Shown here: positions 15,921-25,441 of the stretch, in pieces | How the letters are laid out: each line of letters begins with the position of its first letter | Position numbering within the stretch: position 1 is the stretch's first letter | Source of the DNA: Flavobacteriales bacterium | Lineage (GTDB): Bacteria > Bacteroidota > Bacteroidia > Flavobacteriales_F > PHOS-HE28 | Direction: 5' to 3' | DNA length: 64,000 bases | Assembly: GCA_016713865.1 (NCBI GenBank) | Contig: JADJOG010000050.1 | Location: 62,001 to 126,000, forward strand | Position numbers and translations under genes: made by a program | The notes under the pieces: model-generated | Database searches by the model: none | What the model saw: only the letters and a program-made list of their open reading frames with translations | Told to the model about the DNA's origin: nothing

Positions 15921-18851
15921 TCAGCGCAGCACCGTCACGTGGCCGGTGAGCACCTCTTCGTTGCCCATGCCGCCATACGAATCGATGTACGGCTTGAAGG
16001 TGAAGCGGTAGTTGTACACGCCATCGGGTACCACCTTGCCGCTGTGATAGCCATCCCAGCCCTTGCCGTGGCTGTCCGTCTCGAAAACGATCTCGCCCCA
16101 GCGATTGAAGATCTTGAAATCGATCGTGCTCACGTTGTAGCTCACCGGGATGAAGAAGTCGTTGGTGCCATCGTTGTCGGGCGTGAAGGTGTTCGGGATG
16201 AACACCCGTGGCGGGCAATGCTCGCGCACCTGGATGGTATCGATCTTCACGCAGCGCGGCGGGTTCAGCGCTTCCACGATGTATTGGCCGTAGTCGCGCA
16301 CCACGATCGATCGCGTGGTATCGCCGGTGCTCCAGAAGATGAACGTGCCGGTGGGACTGCCATCGAGCGTGAGCTGCACGCGCGGATCCTCGAAGCAGAC
16401 ATCAACAGCATTCACCAGCACTGGAAGCGGATTCTCCACTACAAGCACCGAGATGGTATCCGACCCGTAGCAATAGCCGTTGTTCACGTTCACGATGAGG
16501 TTCTGGCTGTTCGACACCACCCTTCCGAACGTCGTGATGCCATCGCTCCACTGATACACGGAATTGGGGTTGTATGCATCGAGCACCAGCGATTCGCCGC
16601 GGCACAGGATCGAATCGGGACCCAGATCGAGCACGATGCTCGGGATGAAGCTCACCTGCACGCGCACGGAATCGATGCAGCCGTCGGGCGTGGTAACCGC
16701 CACGCCATACCAGCCACTCGTCTCGGCCAAGGTGATGGATTGCGTGGTGGCGCCGGTTGACCACAGGTAGGTGGAGCCCGCGTTGCCGGCATCCAGTGTC
16801 AAGGTTTGCTCGATGCACAGCGCGGTATCGGTGAGCGTGAGCACCGGCAACGGATAGAAGAGGTAGCCGACGGTATCGGAGGCCGAGCAATAGCCATTCG
16901 TCACCGTTACACCCACCGGACCGGACTGCGTGACCGACAGGGTCTGATTGGTGCTGCCATCGCTCCACAGGTAGGCCGCATTCGGGAACACGCCTGCATT
17001 CGCCACCGCCACCTCCTGATCGCACAGCAACTGATCCGGACCGAGATTCACAGAAACGGAAGGCGCGAATGCGACCTGCGCGCCATCGGTGATGGTGCAG
17101 CCGAGCGGCGTGGTGATCACCACCGTGTAGTTGCCCGGTGCCGCGTTGATGGTGATGCTCTGGCTGGTGGCACCGGTATTCCACAGATACGTGCAGCCCG
17201 TGTTCTGGGCATCGAGCACCACGGGATCCTCGATGCACGCAGTGAGGTTATCGAGCACGTCGATGGGGATCGGATTCAAGGTCACCAGCGCCGTATCGGA
17301 GTTCGCGCAGCCGTTCGGCAGCGTAACGATCACCCAATGGTTCCCGGACGACACGGGCGTGATGCTCTGCGTGGTCTGGCCAGTGCTCCACAAGTAAGTG
17401 CTGCCCGCATTAGCGGCATTGAGCACCACCGGCTGATTGGCACAGGTGACCTGGTCGGGGCCGATGTTCACGGTGGGCAGCGGCGTAATGGTCACCGGCA
17501 GCGTGAGGCTATCGGAGCATCCGAGCACATCGCTGATGTAGAGCTCGACATTGTAGGTGCCGGCCGGCGAGAACACATGCGATGGATTCGATAGCGTGCT
17601 GATCGGCGAGCCATCGCCGAAATCCCAGCGCAACTGGCTCATCGCATTGCCCAGCACGGAGTTGTTCGTGAAGGTCATCTGCTCGCCGAGGCAAGGCGGC
17701 GTGAAGGAGAAATCGACGATGGGAGAAGGAAGGAGATTGATGGTCTGCACCAGCGTATCCGGGCAATCGGCCGCGCTGTAAACCACCAGGGTCACGGTAT
17801 GGTCTCCGGGCGAATCGAAAGAGTGCACGGGGTTCTGCAGCGTGCTGGTGGTGCCATCGCCGAAATTCCAGAGCCAATTGGAAATGGCCGGGCCGCTGAT
17901 CACCGAGGAGTTGTCGGTGAACTGCACGTTGTTCATGCACTCGCCCACCGAAGCGAAGCCCGACGCCACGATGGCCGGGGTGAGCACCGAGGTGAGCGTG
18001 ACCGTGCAGCCCGTGACCGAGGTGAGCGTGACCGTGTAGGTCTGGCCCTCGATCGGATTCACGATCGTGATGGACGGGGTTGTAGCACCCGTGCTCCATG
18101 CATAGCTGGTAAAGCCCGTTGGCGCTGATAGCGTGGTTGTGAGCGAACCGGGGCAGAAGTCAGAGGTGATCTGCAACGGGCTGCAATAACAATCGAGGTA
18201 GGCATAGCCGTAGTGGCCTCCGAGCGAGCAATCGCCCGTGGCGAATTCGATCGTGACGGTTTGCCCGATGTAGGGCGTAAGGTCCATGCCCACGGTTGTC
18301 CAATTCTTATAGACCACGGTCGATCCGAACTGGTTAACGACCGTCTGGAAGCCCGGGATCCCCGCGCTTGCAGTCACATCGTATAGGCCGCAATCGATGG
18401 GCTGGTTGTTCTGATTGAACATCCGGATCTGGAACCTGGGCTGCTCCGCATCGTCGTGGGCGGGATCCTCCAGCACCACGGCATAACGGTATAGGAACAG
18501 CGAGTTGTTCGCATCAACCACCATGGAATACCGCAGGCGTTCGGCTTCGCTGCCGGTCTGGTCGTTGCCGAGCCTTGCGGAATACACCCCGCCTCCGGGA
18601 GCCACCACCGGGACGTTGTTGTTCGTATTGGCATCCATGCCTGGGCCGGTCATGATCGTATGGCGGCCATTCGCCAAGCCCATCGTATTGGCATTGATCG
18701 GGCAGCACCATCCGGTGAAGGCTTGCCAATTCGCGAAGGTCCCGTCCTCGAAGCCCGTATTTGGACAGCTGCTCTGCTGGGCCTTGGTACTGAGCATCAA
18801 GAGAGTAGCCGAGCAGAGAGCCGCTATTCGGGTCGGATTTCGGAAGATCAT
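15921..18851 (-). CDS. PKD-domain adhesin with gliding motility-associated C-terminal (T9SS type B) domain
   Basis: About 976 residues from the ATG at 18851, chosen because it starts a signal peptide (MIFRNPTRIAALCSATLLML); the open frame upstream to 19277 lacks coding character. Order: N-terminal jelly-roll-like domain (PNTGFEDGTFANWQ...), two PKD domains (WLWNFGDGTTSTLQNP, LRWDFGDGSPISTLSNP), then about six Ig-like repeats with the signature CxxxPVVLNAANAGSTYLWSTG split over successive units, and a type B sorting tail (PNTFTPDNDGTNDFF ... FNRWGEIVFE ... GVYNYRFTFK) at the end. Expected to be secreted by the type IX system and act in adhesion or gliding. The frame is intact throughout, unlike several other surface genes here. 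Confidence 0.9.
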   Translation of the reverse strand: MIFRNPTRIAALCSATLLMLSTKAQQSSCPNTGFEDGTFANWQAFTGWCCPINANTMGLANGRHTIMTGPGMDANTNNNVPVVAPGGGVYSARLGNDQTGSEAERLRYSMVVDANNSLFLYRYAVVLEDPAHDDAEQPRFQIRMFNQNNQPIDCGLYDVTASAGIPGFQTVVNQFGSTVVYKNWTTVGMDLTPYIGQTVTIEFATGDCSLGGHYGYAYLDCYCSPLQITSDFCPGSLTTTLSAPTGFTSYAWSTGATTPSITIVNPIEGQTYTVTLTSVTGCTVTLTSVLTPAIVASGFASVGECMNNVQFTDNSSVISGPAISNWLWNFGDGTTSTLQNPVHSFDSPGDHTVTLVVYSAADCPDTLVQTINLLPSPIVDFSFTPPCLGEQMTFTNNSVLGNAMSQLRWDFGDGSPISTLSNPSHVFSPAGTYNVELYISDVLGCSDSLTLPVTITPLPTVNIGPDQVTCANQPVVLNAANAGSTYLWSTGQTTQSITPVSSGNHWVIVTLPNGCANSDTALVTLNPIPIDVLDNLTACIEDPVVLDAQNTGCTYLWNTGATSQSITINAAPGNYTVVITTPLGCTITDGAQVAFAPSVSVNLGPDQLLCDQEVAVANAGVFPNAAYLWSDGSTNQTLSVTQSGPVGVTVTNGYCSASDTVGYLFYPLPVLTLTDTALCIEQTLTLDAGNAGSTYLWSTGATTQSITLAETSGWYGVAVTTPDGCIDSVRVQVSFIPSIVLDLGPDSILCRGESLVLDAYNPNSVYQWSDGITTFGRVVSNSQNLIVNVNNGYCYGSDTISVLVVENPLPVLVNAVDVCFEDPRVQLTLDGSPTGTFIFWSTGDTTRSIVVRDYGQYIVEALNPPRCVKIDTIQVREHCPPRVFIPNTFTPDNDGTNDFFIPVSYNVSTIDFKIFNRWGEIVFETDSHGKGWDGYHSGKVVPDGVYNYRFTFKPYIDSYGGMGNEEVLTGHVTVLR

Positions 18852-19465
18852 GTCGAGAGGATTTCGGGTAGGGTCCGTGAAAATAGCTGAAAGCACTGAA
18901 CCCCAATCTCCGGGAATTCTCTTCGATGACGGGTTGATGCGGGCAACGGTTGCCAATGTGGAGAAAGCGGTTCCGGGAGTCCGAAATGGATCTGGGAAGC
19001 CTCGGTCACGCAAAGGGTTCTTTGGGGTGTGAGAACGGGCTACGGTAGCGGACTTGATGTGCTGGATTACTCGAAGGGACCAGGGGCTCATGCACAACTG
19101 CGCCCTCAGTAAAGGCTGAACAGAACCGGCGAACGCGAATCGTTGAACCAATTGCCTCCAGACGTACATTGTCCTTCGATGGAAGTCGAAGAGGTAACGA
19201 TAGCACGCGAGCCCCGCTCCACGAAGCCGCGTTTCCTGCATGACGAGCGTCCTCGCATCATGTATTCGATTATCCATGCGCGACTGATCCGCGGCATACC
19301 ATGGTACATTGGCTTAGCGCTCGTTTCGGGGCTGGTAGCTGGAATTTACAGATACCGGCCCACGCCTTAATGAGGCGTGAGATCATCACCAGCCCTCCTC
19401 CACCTGGTGAAACGGGTACCGCGCTTGCGCTTCAACCCTTTGTGAACTCGAATTCGGTGGTCCAC

Positions 19466-19615
19466 ATGGCGCAATCCACTGAAATACATGACCGATTGAT
19501 CGATGACTTCGGGCTTATCAACCATTATGGCATAACGCCATCCAGCGACCTGGCCAGGGTGCAGGCCCTTCGGAGCCTTTCGGCCAATATCACGGTGCAG
19601 CTCGACCGTTGGTAG
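19466..19615 (+). CDS. Short open frame, doubtful
   Basis: A 49-residue frame with plausible amino-acid composition (DRLIDDFGLINHYGITPSSD, then SLSANITVQLDRW) but no recognised family, promoter or operon partner. It could be the remnant of a larger helical protein that continues in other frames toward 19942. Confidence 0.2.
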   Translation: MAQSTEIHDRLIDDFGLINHYGITPSSDLARVQALRSLSANITVQLDRW

Positions 19616-19711
19616 ATCGCCAAGTCGCGGTTGACCTGGCTAACGCCATTCCTGCTGGACTGAAATGGCTATTCAATCGGAAGAGCGCCTCGGATTGCGC
19701 TGCTCAAGAAG

Positions 19712-19942
19712 GTGAATGAGCGGATACGGGACCTTTCGCGCGAGCGTGTCGGTGCCTTAGCCGACCTGCTTGTACAGCGGCTGCAGGCTACGAGCGGTAC
19801 ACACGCGGAGCTGCGCGAGCGGGAGTTGCGACAGATGCTGCATGAATTGATACAGATGGACAGCGGTGATAGCGAGCTCCAGCGTGCCATGCTCATGACG
19901 GATGAGCGCCTCCATCAACCTCCATACCCACGGACTTGGTGA
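19712..19942 (+). CDS. Short helical open frame, possibly the remnant of a larger gene
   Basis: 76 residues, strongly helical and charged (NERIRDLSRERVGALADLL, ELRERELRQMLHELIQMD). The composition looks protein-like, but there is no recognisable family. It may be the C-terminal piece of a degraded gene that begins before 19466. Confidence 0.3.
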   Translation: MNERIRDLSRERVGALADLLVQRLQATSGTHAELRERELRQMLHELIQMDSGDSELQRAMLMTDERLHQPPYPRTW

Positions 19943-20618
19943 AACGCCCTGGATCTGACCGCTCGACGCTTTGGCGGCAGCCTTCATCAGCTTGCCGCCG
20001 CTTCTTGCGCCAGCCTTTTCGCGGTTGGCTGGTGGCATGGTCAGAATGGCTCCGGATCGGCCGAGGTCGATCCGGCTGCACCACTGCTCGGCCATTGCCT
20101 AACGAAAGCATGAGTGAGGTCCAGAACAGCACCGCCACTTTCGGGTCGTCCAGGAAGTTATTGAATAGTGCAGCACCAATAGGCCATCAGGCACCATAAG
20201 GCGAAGCCGCGGACGTTCACGAGTCCATCCCCCTTGGCCATTCGCCATCCGCGAGCGAATGCGAGAAGGCAAGACCAACGAGCAGCAGCGCCGAGAAGCT
20301 CCCGCTCCCCAGCCAACGCAAGGGGGCGGAGATGCGCGGGGCCCCCGGCCTGCAGTAAAGGCTCTGCGGATTGCTGCGGACCGTGCTCGGCCTGCGCCAA
20401 AACCGGCTGCACGCGAGAGGTGGTGAAGGCATCGGAGAAGTCTTTCTTCCTCGCGTTGATAGCTCGGAATACGAATTGGAAGCCCCGACACCATGACCCA
20501 AAATGGACCTCCTTGCTCATTCGCAAAGCGCATTTCCAACGGTTCAAGCGCTCCATATTGCTCACATCGCTCTTCAGGTTGCTGATTGAAAGCACGCTCT
20601 CCTTGAATCCGCGGTGAA

Positions 20619-20743
20619 GGGGCGGGGGGGGGGGGGGGGCCGGGGGGGGGGGGGGGCGGGGGGCGGGGGGGGGCGGGGGGGGGTCCGGGGGGGGGGGGGG
20701 GGGGGGCGGGGGGGGGGGGCGGGGGGGGGGGGGGGGGGGGGGG
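20619..20743. repeat. Poly-G low-complexity tract
   Basis: About 125 bp that are more than 90% G on the plus strand, interrupted only by single C, T or A bases; further G runs continue to about 20775 and at 20831-20839. A tract this long is not expected in a bacterial chromosome and looks like a sequencing or assembly artefact, for example no-signal base calls bridging a hard region. Proline-rich frames on the minus strand here are not genes. Confidence 0.85.
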
Positions 20744-20883
20744 CAAAGGGCGAAGGGACGCGGCGGAGGGGGGGCGGCTCTTCCCCCAGTGCCGAACCCG
20801 CGGCGCCCCGCCGGTTTTTCTAACCGCACCCGGGGGGGGCAGATCCACCTCCAAGTTCGCGCGAAACCGAACGCACCACCGCG

Positions 20884-20911
20884 TTGATTACGCAGCCCCC
20901 GCCTAGCTTCG
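20884..20911 (+). promoter_or_regulatory. Likely smpB promoter (TTG-17 bp-TAGCTTCG)
   Basis: TTG at 20884-20886 and TAGCTTCG at 20904-20911 are separated by 17 bp, close to the Bacteroidota -33/-7 arrangement, with the -7 box ending 6 bp before the smpB ATG. Confidence 0.4.
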
Positions 20912-20917
20912 CGCGCC

Positions 20918-21364
20918 ATGGCATCGTCCACCATCGAGGTCAAGAACCGCAAGGCGGGCTTCGAGTACCATCTGCTCGACACCTACGAATGCGGCATGGT
21001 GCTCATGGGCAGCGAGATCAAGAGCATCCGTGCCGGGGGCGCCAGCATCAACGAGGCGTTCTGCGCATTCGTCGGCCCCGATCTCGTGGTGCGCAACATG
21101 CAGGTCAACCCGTACGGCACCAACCCGCATTTCGTGCACGAGCCCAAACGCGACCGCAAGCTGCTGCTGCGCCATACGGAGCTGGCCAAATTGAAGCGCA
21201 AGCTGAAGGATGCCGGCATGACCATCGTGCCCGTGCGGCTCTACATCGGGAGCAGCGGCTACGCCAAGCTCGAGATCTCCTTGGCCAAGGGCAAGAAGAC
21301 CTTCGATAAGCGCGATAGCATCAAGGAGCGCGATGTGAAACGCGATATGGAACGCGAGCGCTGA
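20918..21364 (+). CDS. smpB: SsrA-binding protein SmpB
   Basis: 148 residues, the normal length for SmpB. It has the diagnostic N-terminus (IEVKNRKAGFEYHLLDTYEC), the G-S-E-I-K-S-I-R core (VLMGSEIKSIRAGGASINEA), RDRKLLLRHTELAKLK, VPVRLYIGSSGYAKLEI and a basic C-terminal tail beginning KGKKTFDKRDSIKERD. SmpB binds tmRNA and, with it, rescues stalled ribosomes. The stop TGA overlaps the ATG of the next gene by one base (TGATG), so the two are translationally coupled. Confidence 0.97.
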   Translation: MASSTIEVKNRKAGFEYHLLDTYECGMVLMGSEIKSIRAGGASINEAFCAFVGPDLVVRNMQVNPYGTNPHFVHEPKRDRKLLLRHTELAKLKRKLKDAGMTIVPVRLYIGSSGYAKLEISLAKGKKTFDKRDSIKERDVKRDMERER

Positions 21365-23331
21365 TGGAATGGCGCGCGCACATCGCCCGGAATGGGACGG
21401 CATTGTTCCCCGGTGAACCATGGGCGCGCCATGCGCTGCTCCTTGTGCTGGGCCTTGCCGCCGTGCTGCGCTTCTGGGACCTCCCCCACCTGCCCTACAC
21501 GCACGACGAGCTGAGCGCTCTTGTACGCATCTATCCAAGCCTATGGGAGACCATGCGCAAGGGCGTGATGGAATTGGATACCCACCCGCCGGCCGTGCAA
21601 GCATTCGAGTGGCTGTGGACGCGCCTGTTCTCCATGGAAGAAGCGGATGTGAAGCTGCCTTTCATCCTCATGAGCCTCGCCTCCATCGTGCTGCTCTATC
21701 GTTTCGCAATGGCATGGACAAGCGAGAGCGCGGCATTGGTGCTGGCCACACTGATGGCCACGCTGCAGTATAGCGTGTTCTATGGCCAGCTCGCACGGCC
21801 ATACGCCGCTGGCCTGTTCGCCACGGCGCTCATGGCCGATCAGCTTACACGATGGCTCGCCTTCGGTAATCGGCGCATACTCGTCGGGATCGGCATCGCC
21901 GCGGTGCTCAGCGCGGCCACGCACCACTTCAGCCTGCTACTCGCTGGACTTATGGGCGTGGTGGGCCTCCTGCTCGCCTCGAAGCAGCAACGCAAGCCGT
22001 ATTCGGTGATGTGCCTGATCGTGATCGTGTTGTACTTGCCCATCGCGCCCATCACCTTGCACCAGTTGAGTCAAGGCGGCCTGCAAGGCTGGCTCCCCCC
22101 TCCCGGCGATGGCTGGCTCACCGATTACGGGTGGTACATCGCGCATTGGTCGTGGGCCTTAGCCGGCCTTTTGCTCGCGGCCATCGGCGCTTCCCTATGG
22201 CTCACCTTCAAGCATGGCGGTGCGCCCAAGCCGATGCGTGGGGCATGGCTCCTCTGGGGCACGGCACCGCTGATCATCGGTTATGCATACTCGGTATGGC
22301 GCGCCCCGGTGCTGCAATACTCGATGCTGCTGTTCAGCCTCCCTTACCTGCTGTTATTCGCCTTGCATGGCCTCATGCATCTGAAGCGCGGCGCGGCATT
22401 AGTCGCATGCGCCGCACTGGGCATCGTTTCCGTGCATTCGCTGGTGATGGAGCGCAAGCACTACACTGTTACCTACCACTCGAAGTACGAGGCGATGCTT
22501 CGCGATGGGATAACGGCAACGACGGAGCATGGCCGCGACCAGGTGCTCGTGCTGCTTGAAGCGCCTGGGCACATGATCGATTTCTACCGCCGTCTATGGC
22601 GCATGCCCGACGAGGCTCTGCGCGCCGTGAACATCCTCGATTGGCCGCAAGCGAAGGTCGATTCGCTGTTGCATGCCGAAACGGCATCGATCGTGGTGCA
22701 CGGGCGCAGCAATGGATCCGCAGAGGAGAATGCGGCGCTCATTCAGCAGCGATTCCCGCGAATGACGAAGCGGATCGATATGCCCGAGGGCCAAGTGCGG
22801 CATTTCGTCAAGCCACTCGTAGGGACGGAGCTCTTCGATCGCGACACCCTGGCGCACCTGAGCCACGGTGCTACTCTTGGCCCTTGGAGCATTGAGCCGA
22901 CCATGCCGTTAACGGAACACGGCTGGGATTACAGTGGCCGCGACTTCGGCCTCATGATCGAGATGATGCTCGACTCTGTTGTGAGGCACCAAGAGGACCT
23001 CATCGAAGTGGTCGCAGTGGTCGATGGCTACACAACCGAATCGCGCGCGGCGATGATCGCCGATGTCCGCAACAGCGACAGCACGGTATTCTACCGAGGT
23101 GGCAACCTAGATCCGGCGCAACGCCCTGATAGCGCGGCATCCATGATCGTCGCGATCAGCCCTTCGCAAGTGAAGCAATCAGGAGCGCTGTTGCTGCGCG
23201 CATACGTGCACAACCAGAACTCAGGGCAGCTTCGGGTCCGCTCCATCACCGTGCTACGTCGCGATGCCAATCGGATCGGCGGTGCCGTGCTCGGCCCAGC
23301 AGCTTGGCTCGGCCGCTTCCCCCCTGAATGA
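21364..23331 (+). CDS. GT-C fold glycosyltransferase, membrane protein
   Basis: 655 residues. The N-terminal half has about ten membrane helices (for example HALLLVLGLAAVLRFWDL, LPFILMSLASIVLLYRFAM). The acidic loop motif YTHDELSALVR after the first helix and ELDTHPPAVQAFEW match the PMT/ArnT-like GT39 superfamily, where the Asp-Glu pair binds the metal and lipid-phosphate sugar donor. The C-terminal 200 residues form a soluble extracytoplasmic domain. Expected to move a sugar from a polyprenyl-phosphate donor onto a lipid or protein acceptor outside the cytoplasmic membrane. It follows smpB with a one-base overlap; a shared terminator hairpin begins right after its stop. Confidence 0.85.
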   Translation: MEWRAHIARNGTALFPGEPWARHALLLVLGLAAVLRFWDLPHLPYTHDELSALVRIYPSLWETMRKGVMELDTHPPAVQAFEWLWTRLFSMEEADVKLPFILMSLASIVLLYRFAMAWTSESAALVLATLMATLQYSVFYGQLARPYAAGLFATALMADQLTRWLAFGNRRILVGIGIAAVLSAATHHFSLLLAGLMGVVGLLLASKQQRKPYSVMCLIVIVLYLPIAPITLHQLSQGGLQGWLPPPGDGWLTDYGWYIAHWSWALAGLLLAAIGASLWLTFKHGGAPKPMRGAWLLWGTAPLIIGYAYSVWRAPVLQYSMLLFSLPYLLLFALHGLMHLKRGAALVACAALGIVSVHSLVMERKHYTVTYHSKYEAMLRDGITATTEHGRDQVLVLLEAPGHMIDFYRRLWRMPDEALRAVNILDWPQAKVDSLLHAETASIVVHGRSNGSAEENAALIQQRFPRMTKRIDMPEGQVRHFVKPLVGTELFDRDTLAHLSHGATLGPWSIEPTMPLTEHGWDYSGRDFGLMIEMMLDSVVRHQEDLIEVVAVVDGYTTESRAAMIADVRNSDSTVFYRGGNLDPAQRPDSAASMIVAISPSQVKQSGALLLRAYVHNQNSGQLRVRSITVLRRDANRIGGAVLGPAAWLGRFPPE

Positions 23332-23358
23332 CCGAAGGCCGCACGAGGCGGCCTTCGG
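23332..23358. terminator. Bidirectional terminator hairpin
   Basis: CCGAAGGCCGC (23332-23342) pairs perfectly with GCGGCCTTCGG (23348-23358) over 11 bp. It lies between the convergent ends of the glycosyltransferase gene and the DUF3078 gene. Confidence 0.8.
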
Positions 23359-23376
23359 ATAATGTGGCGGGAATGA

Positions 23377-24327
23377 TCAGAGCTTCCAGGTGAGGCCGAT
23401 TCCCAAGGTCTGCTTGAACTGCGTGCCCGGACCGGGATCAATGTTGCCATCGGCATCCTTGCGCGGCACATCAGTATCGTGATCATAGAGCAGCAAGGTG
23501 TTGAAGGTGGCCGCGAACCAATCGTTCACCTTGAAGGTCCAGAGCGTTTCCCAGGTGACATCGATGTTCTGCGGGTTGCGCAGATAGTTGCTGAATAGAT
23601 CGCCACGGGTCATGAAGGTGATGTTCTTGGCCAACTCGGTCTTGTACATCAGGCGCACGTATCCACCGGCCTCCAGTTCCGTGGTGTTGCCATTCTTCAC
23701 CCCGAACACGCGCAGCTCGGGATCGGTGCTGCCGCCGAAGAGCTTCTCGTCGGTGACGATGACCATGCGCGCAGTGGCGGGCGAGACGAACGCGGTGAAG
23801 TTGTCGTTGGGCTTGTAGTCCATACCAACGCCGAGGAGCGTGTAGCCCGGAGCGAGGAAATTGGATATCCGGTTGAAGTTGGCATCGAAGCCCTCGGTGA
23901 ACTGGGTGCGGAATTGGAACACGCCCGCCAAATACCAGTGGTTGCCGATATCGTAGCCGTACTTGCTGTTCAGTTCGATACGGTCATCGGTCTTCACGGG
24001 ATCGGTGTCCTCGATCTGCTGCCCACCGAAGGCGAGCACGAGGCTGTTATCCCATGCGCGCTTGCCTTTCTTCCAATTGGCTGCACCATTGAACATGGCG
24101 ATGCCACTCACAGTGTTGAAACCGCCTGCGGCCCAGTTGGTGAGGCTCACTTGACTCATGTTCAGCGAGAACACCCCGCTGCGGCGCCATTGGCCGTCGA
24201 GGCTATCGGAGGCGTGGCGTGCTTGCGCGGCAGCGGCGGCGGCATCACGCGCCTTGGCGTCGATGTCATCTTGCGCGAACGCCGGTGCGACAAAGAGAAG
24301 CGAGAGGAAAAGCGGAGAGAAGCGCAT
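23377..24327 (-). CDS. DUF3078 outer-membrane-type protein
   Basis: About 316 residues from the ATG at 24327 (signal peptide MRFSPLFLSLLFVAPAFA); a GTG at 24384 overlapping the upstream stop is an alternative start. The family signature is clear: WRRSGVFSLNMSQVSLTNWA, AAGGFNTVSG, then NGAANWKKGKRAWDNSLVLA and repeated amphipathic strands ending KQTLGIGLTWKL. DUF3078 proteins are widespread in Bacteroidota and predicted to form outer-membrane beta barrels; no substrate is known. It is the last gene of a four-gene operon behind a sigma factor, a small protein and an MscS channel. Confidence 0.9.
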   Translation of the reverse strand: MRFSPLFLSLLFVAPAFAQDDIDAKARDAAAAAAQARHASDSLDGQWRRSGVFSLNMSQVSLTNWAAGGFNTVSGIAMFNGAANWKKGKRAWDNSLVLAFGGQQIEDTDPVKTDDRIELNSKYGYDIGNHWYLAGVFQFRTQFTEGFDANFNRISNFLAPGYTLLGVGMDYKPNDNFTAFVSPATARMVIVTDEKLFGGSTDPELRVFGVKNGNTTELEAGGYVRLMYKTELAKNITFMTRGDLFSNYLRNPQNIDVTWETLWTFKVNDWFAATFNTLLLYDHDTDVPRKDADGNIDPGPGTQFKQTLGIGLTWKL

Positions 24328-24380
24328 AGGGAGCTGTTTGGGTTTCAGTTGGCGAAGTTCGTTCACGATCACCGACATGA

Positions 24381-25223
24381 TCACTGATGATCGTCCATCT
24401 TCACCTCGATGCGGTCCTTGATCAGGGCCGCCGTGGGTATGATGATCTGCTTGCCATCGGCACGCAGGGTGATGCTGATGCCGTCGATGCGCTCGCTCAC
24501 GCCCTCGTCGGCGCCGATGCGCACGCGCATGCCCGGCTTGAAACGGTCCTTGCCATAGTAGCTGCTAAGGATGTTCGTGAGGATATCCTTGGCCGCGAAG
24601 CCATAGGCAATGCTGAATGCAAGGAACAACGAGCCCACCACGATGAGGATATTGCTGGTGATGAGCGTGGTATCGACACCTGCCACGTTGAGCGCGGTGA
24701 TGGTGAGGAAGAGCAGGATGATCACGAACAGCACGCGACCGATCACTTTTCCGCCGCCAACGCCCATGGCCTCGCCCATGGTTCCCATGACGAAACGCGC
24801 CTTATCGGCCAGCCAGTAACCAAAGAGGAACACCCCAAGCGCGGCCAGTAGCGAAGGCATGTATGCGAATACGCGCTCGATGCCCTCGATCACCGGGGTC
24901 ATGCCGAGCACTTCGGCCGCTAACATCACCGTGCCCAGGATCACGGCCCAATAGGTGACCGCGCCAAGCAGGGCGCCCAAGCTGCTCATGCCGGCGCGCT
25001 TGAGCACTTTCAACACACCTGTGCGCTCGGCCAGCGCTTCGAGCCGCCCCACTGCACTCAGACGCGTGACCAACCAGCGGAGAGCGCGGGCCACCAGCCA
25101 GCCCAAGAGCACGACCACACCAGCAAGCAACAGCGTGGGCGAACGATCGATGAGCGCGGCCAGGGTTGAACTGAATGCCTGCTCGATGCGCTGAAGGATG
25201 AGGTCAAGTGCATTCATGGTCAC
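24381..25223 (-). CDS. MscS-family small-conductance mechanosensitive channel
   Basis: 280 residues. Four to five membrane helices (LLLAGVVVLLGWLVARALRW; LLGAVTYWAVILGTVMLAAE; LLAALGVFLFGYWLADKARF; VLFVIILLFLTITALNVAGV; ILIVVGSLFLAFSIAYGFA) are followed by the cytoplasmic beta domain with GMRVRIGADEGVSERIDGIS and IIIPTAALIKDRIEV. Opens under membrane tension to release solutes on osmotic downshock. Its start overlaps the preceding small gene by 4 bp (ATGA), so translation is coupled to the sigma factor operon. Confidence 0.92.
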   Translation of the reverse strand: MTMNALDLILQRIEQAFSSTLAALIDRSPTLLLAGVVVLLGWLVARALRWLVTRLSAVGRLEALAERTGVLKVLKRAGMSSLGALLGAVTYWAVILGTVMLAAEVLGMTPVIEGIERVFAYMPSLLAALGVFLFGYWLADKARFVMGTMGEAMGVGGGKVIGRVLFVIILLFLTITALNVAGVDTTLITSNILIVVGSLFLAFSIAYGFAAKDILTNILSSYYGKDRFKPGMRVRIGADEGVSERIDGISITLRADGKQIIIPTAALIKDRIEVKMDDHQ

Positions 25224-25441
25224 GAAGGGTTTGAAGGGTCGTTGGTAGATGGATCCGGGTCAGGATGCGCGCGATCCACGGCGCTCAGCTTGTCGAATAT
25301 CGAATGCGCGAAATCGGCCACGAAGAGCTGCGCGAGACGCATGAGCAGGATGGCCGATCGCACGCTGCTGAGCACTTCACCGCGCAGGTGCTCTGGCGGC
25401 TCCTCGGTGGGGCGTATGATCTGGAAGGGGTTGCTGCTCAT
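25220..25441 (-). CDS. Small protein of a sigma factor operon, function unknown
   Basis: 73 residues: a Pro-rich start (NPFQIIRPTEEPPEHLRGEV), an amphipathic to hydrophobic helix (SVRSAILLMRLAQLFVADFA) and a polar tail with PDPDPSTNDP. Its ATG overlaps the sigma factor stop (ATGA at 25438-25441) and its stop overlaps the MscS start, so it is tightly coupled on both sides. Position and size fit a sigma-factor partner or membrane-associated regulator, but it has no zinc-binding anti-sigma motif, and no named family is recognised. Confidence 0.7.
   Translation of the reverse strand: MSSNPFQIIRPTEEPPEHLRGEVLSSVRSAILLMRLAQLFVADFAHSIFDKLSAVDRAHPDPDPSTNDPSNPS

Larger units (their letters stand above)
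19050..20618. other. Nearly gene-free, apparently degraded stretch
   Basis: Between the adhesin and smpB I find no recognisable gene for about 1.6 kb apart from two short open frames listed separately (19466-19615, 19712-19942). Reading frames on both strands are short and lack domain character. At 20560-20612 the words CTCTTCAG and GCTCTCCTTGAATC recur with nearly the spacing of the 0-7 kb hairpin repeat, so a broken seventh copy may lie here, cut by the poly-G tract. Confidence 0.5.

Noticed and set aside
18852..19277. Extended N-terminus of the PKD adhesin
   Set aside because: The upstream in-frame part has no coding character, and the signal peptide begins at the ATG at 18851.
20158..20982. 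Proline-rich proteins on the minus strand
   Set aside because: They are translations of the poly-G tract and overlap smpB; no real gene.
23377..24384. GTG start at 24384 for the DUF3078 gene
   Set aside because: The GTGA overlap with the MscS stop is attractive, but the signal peptide starts at the ATG at 24327; kept as an alternative.
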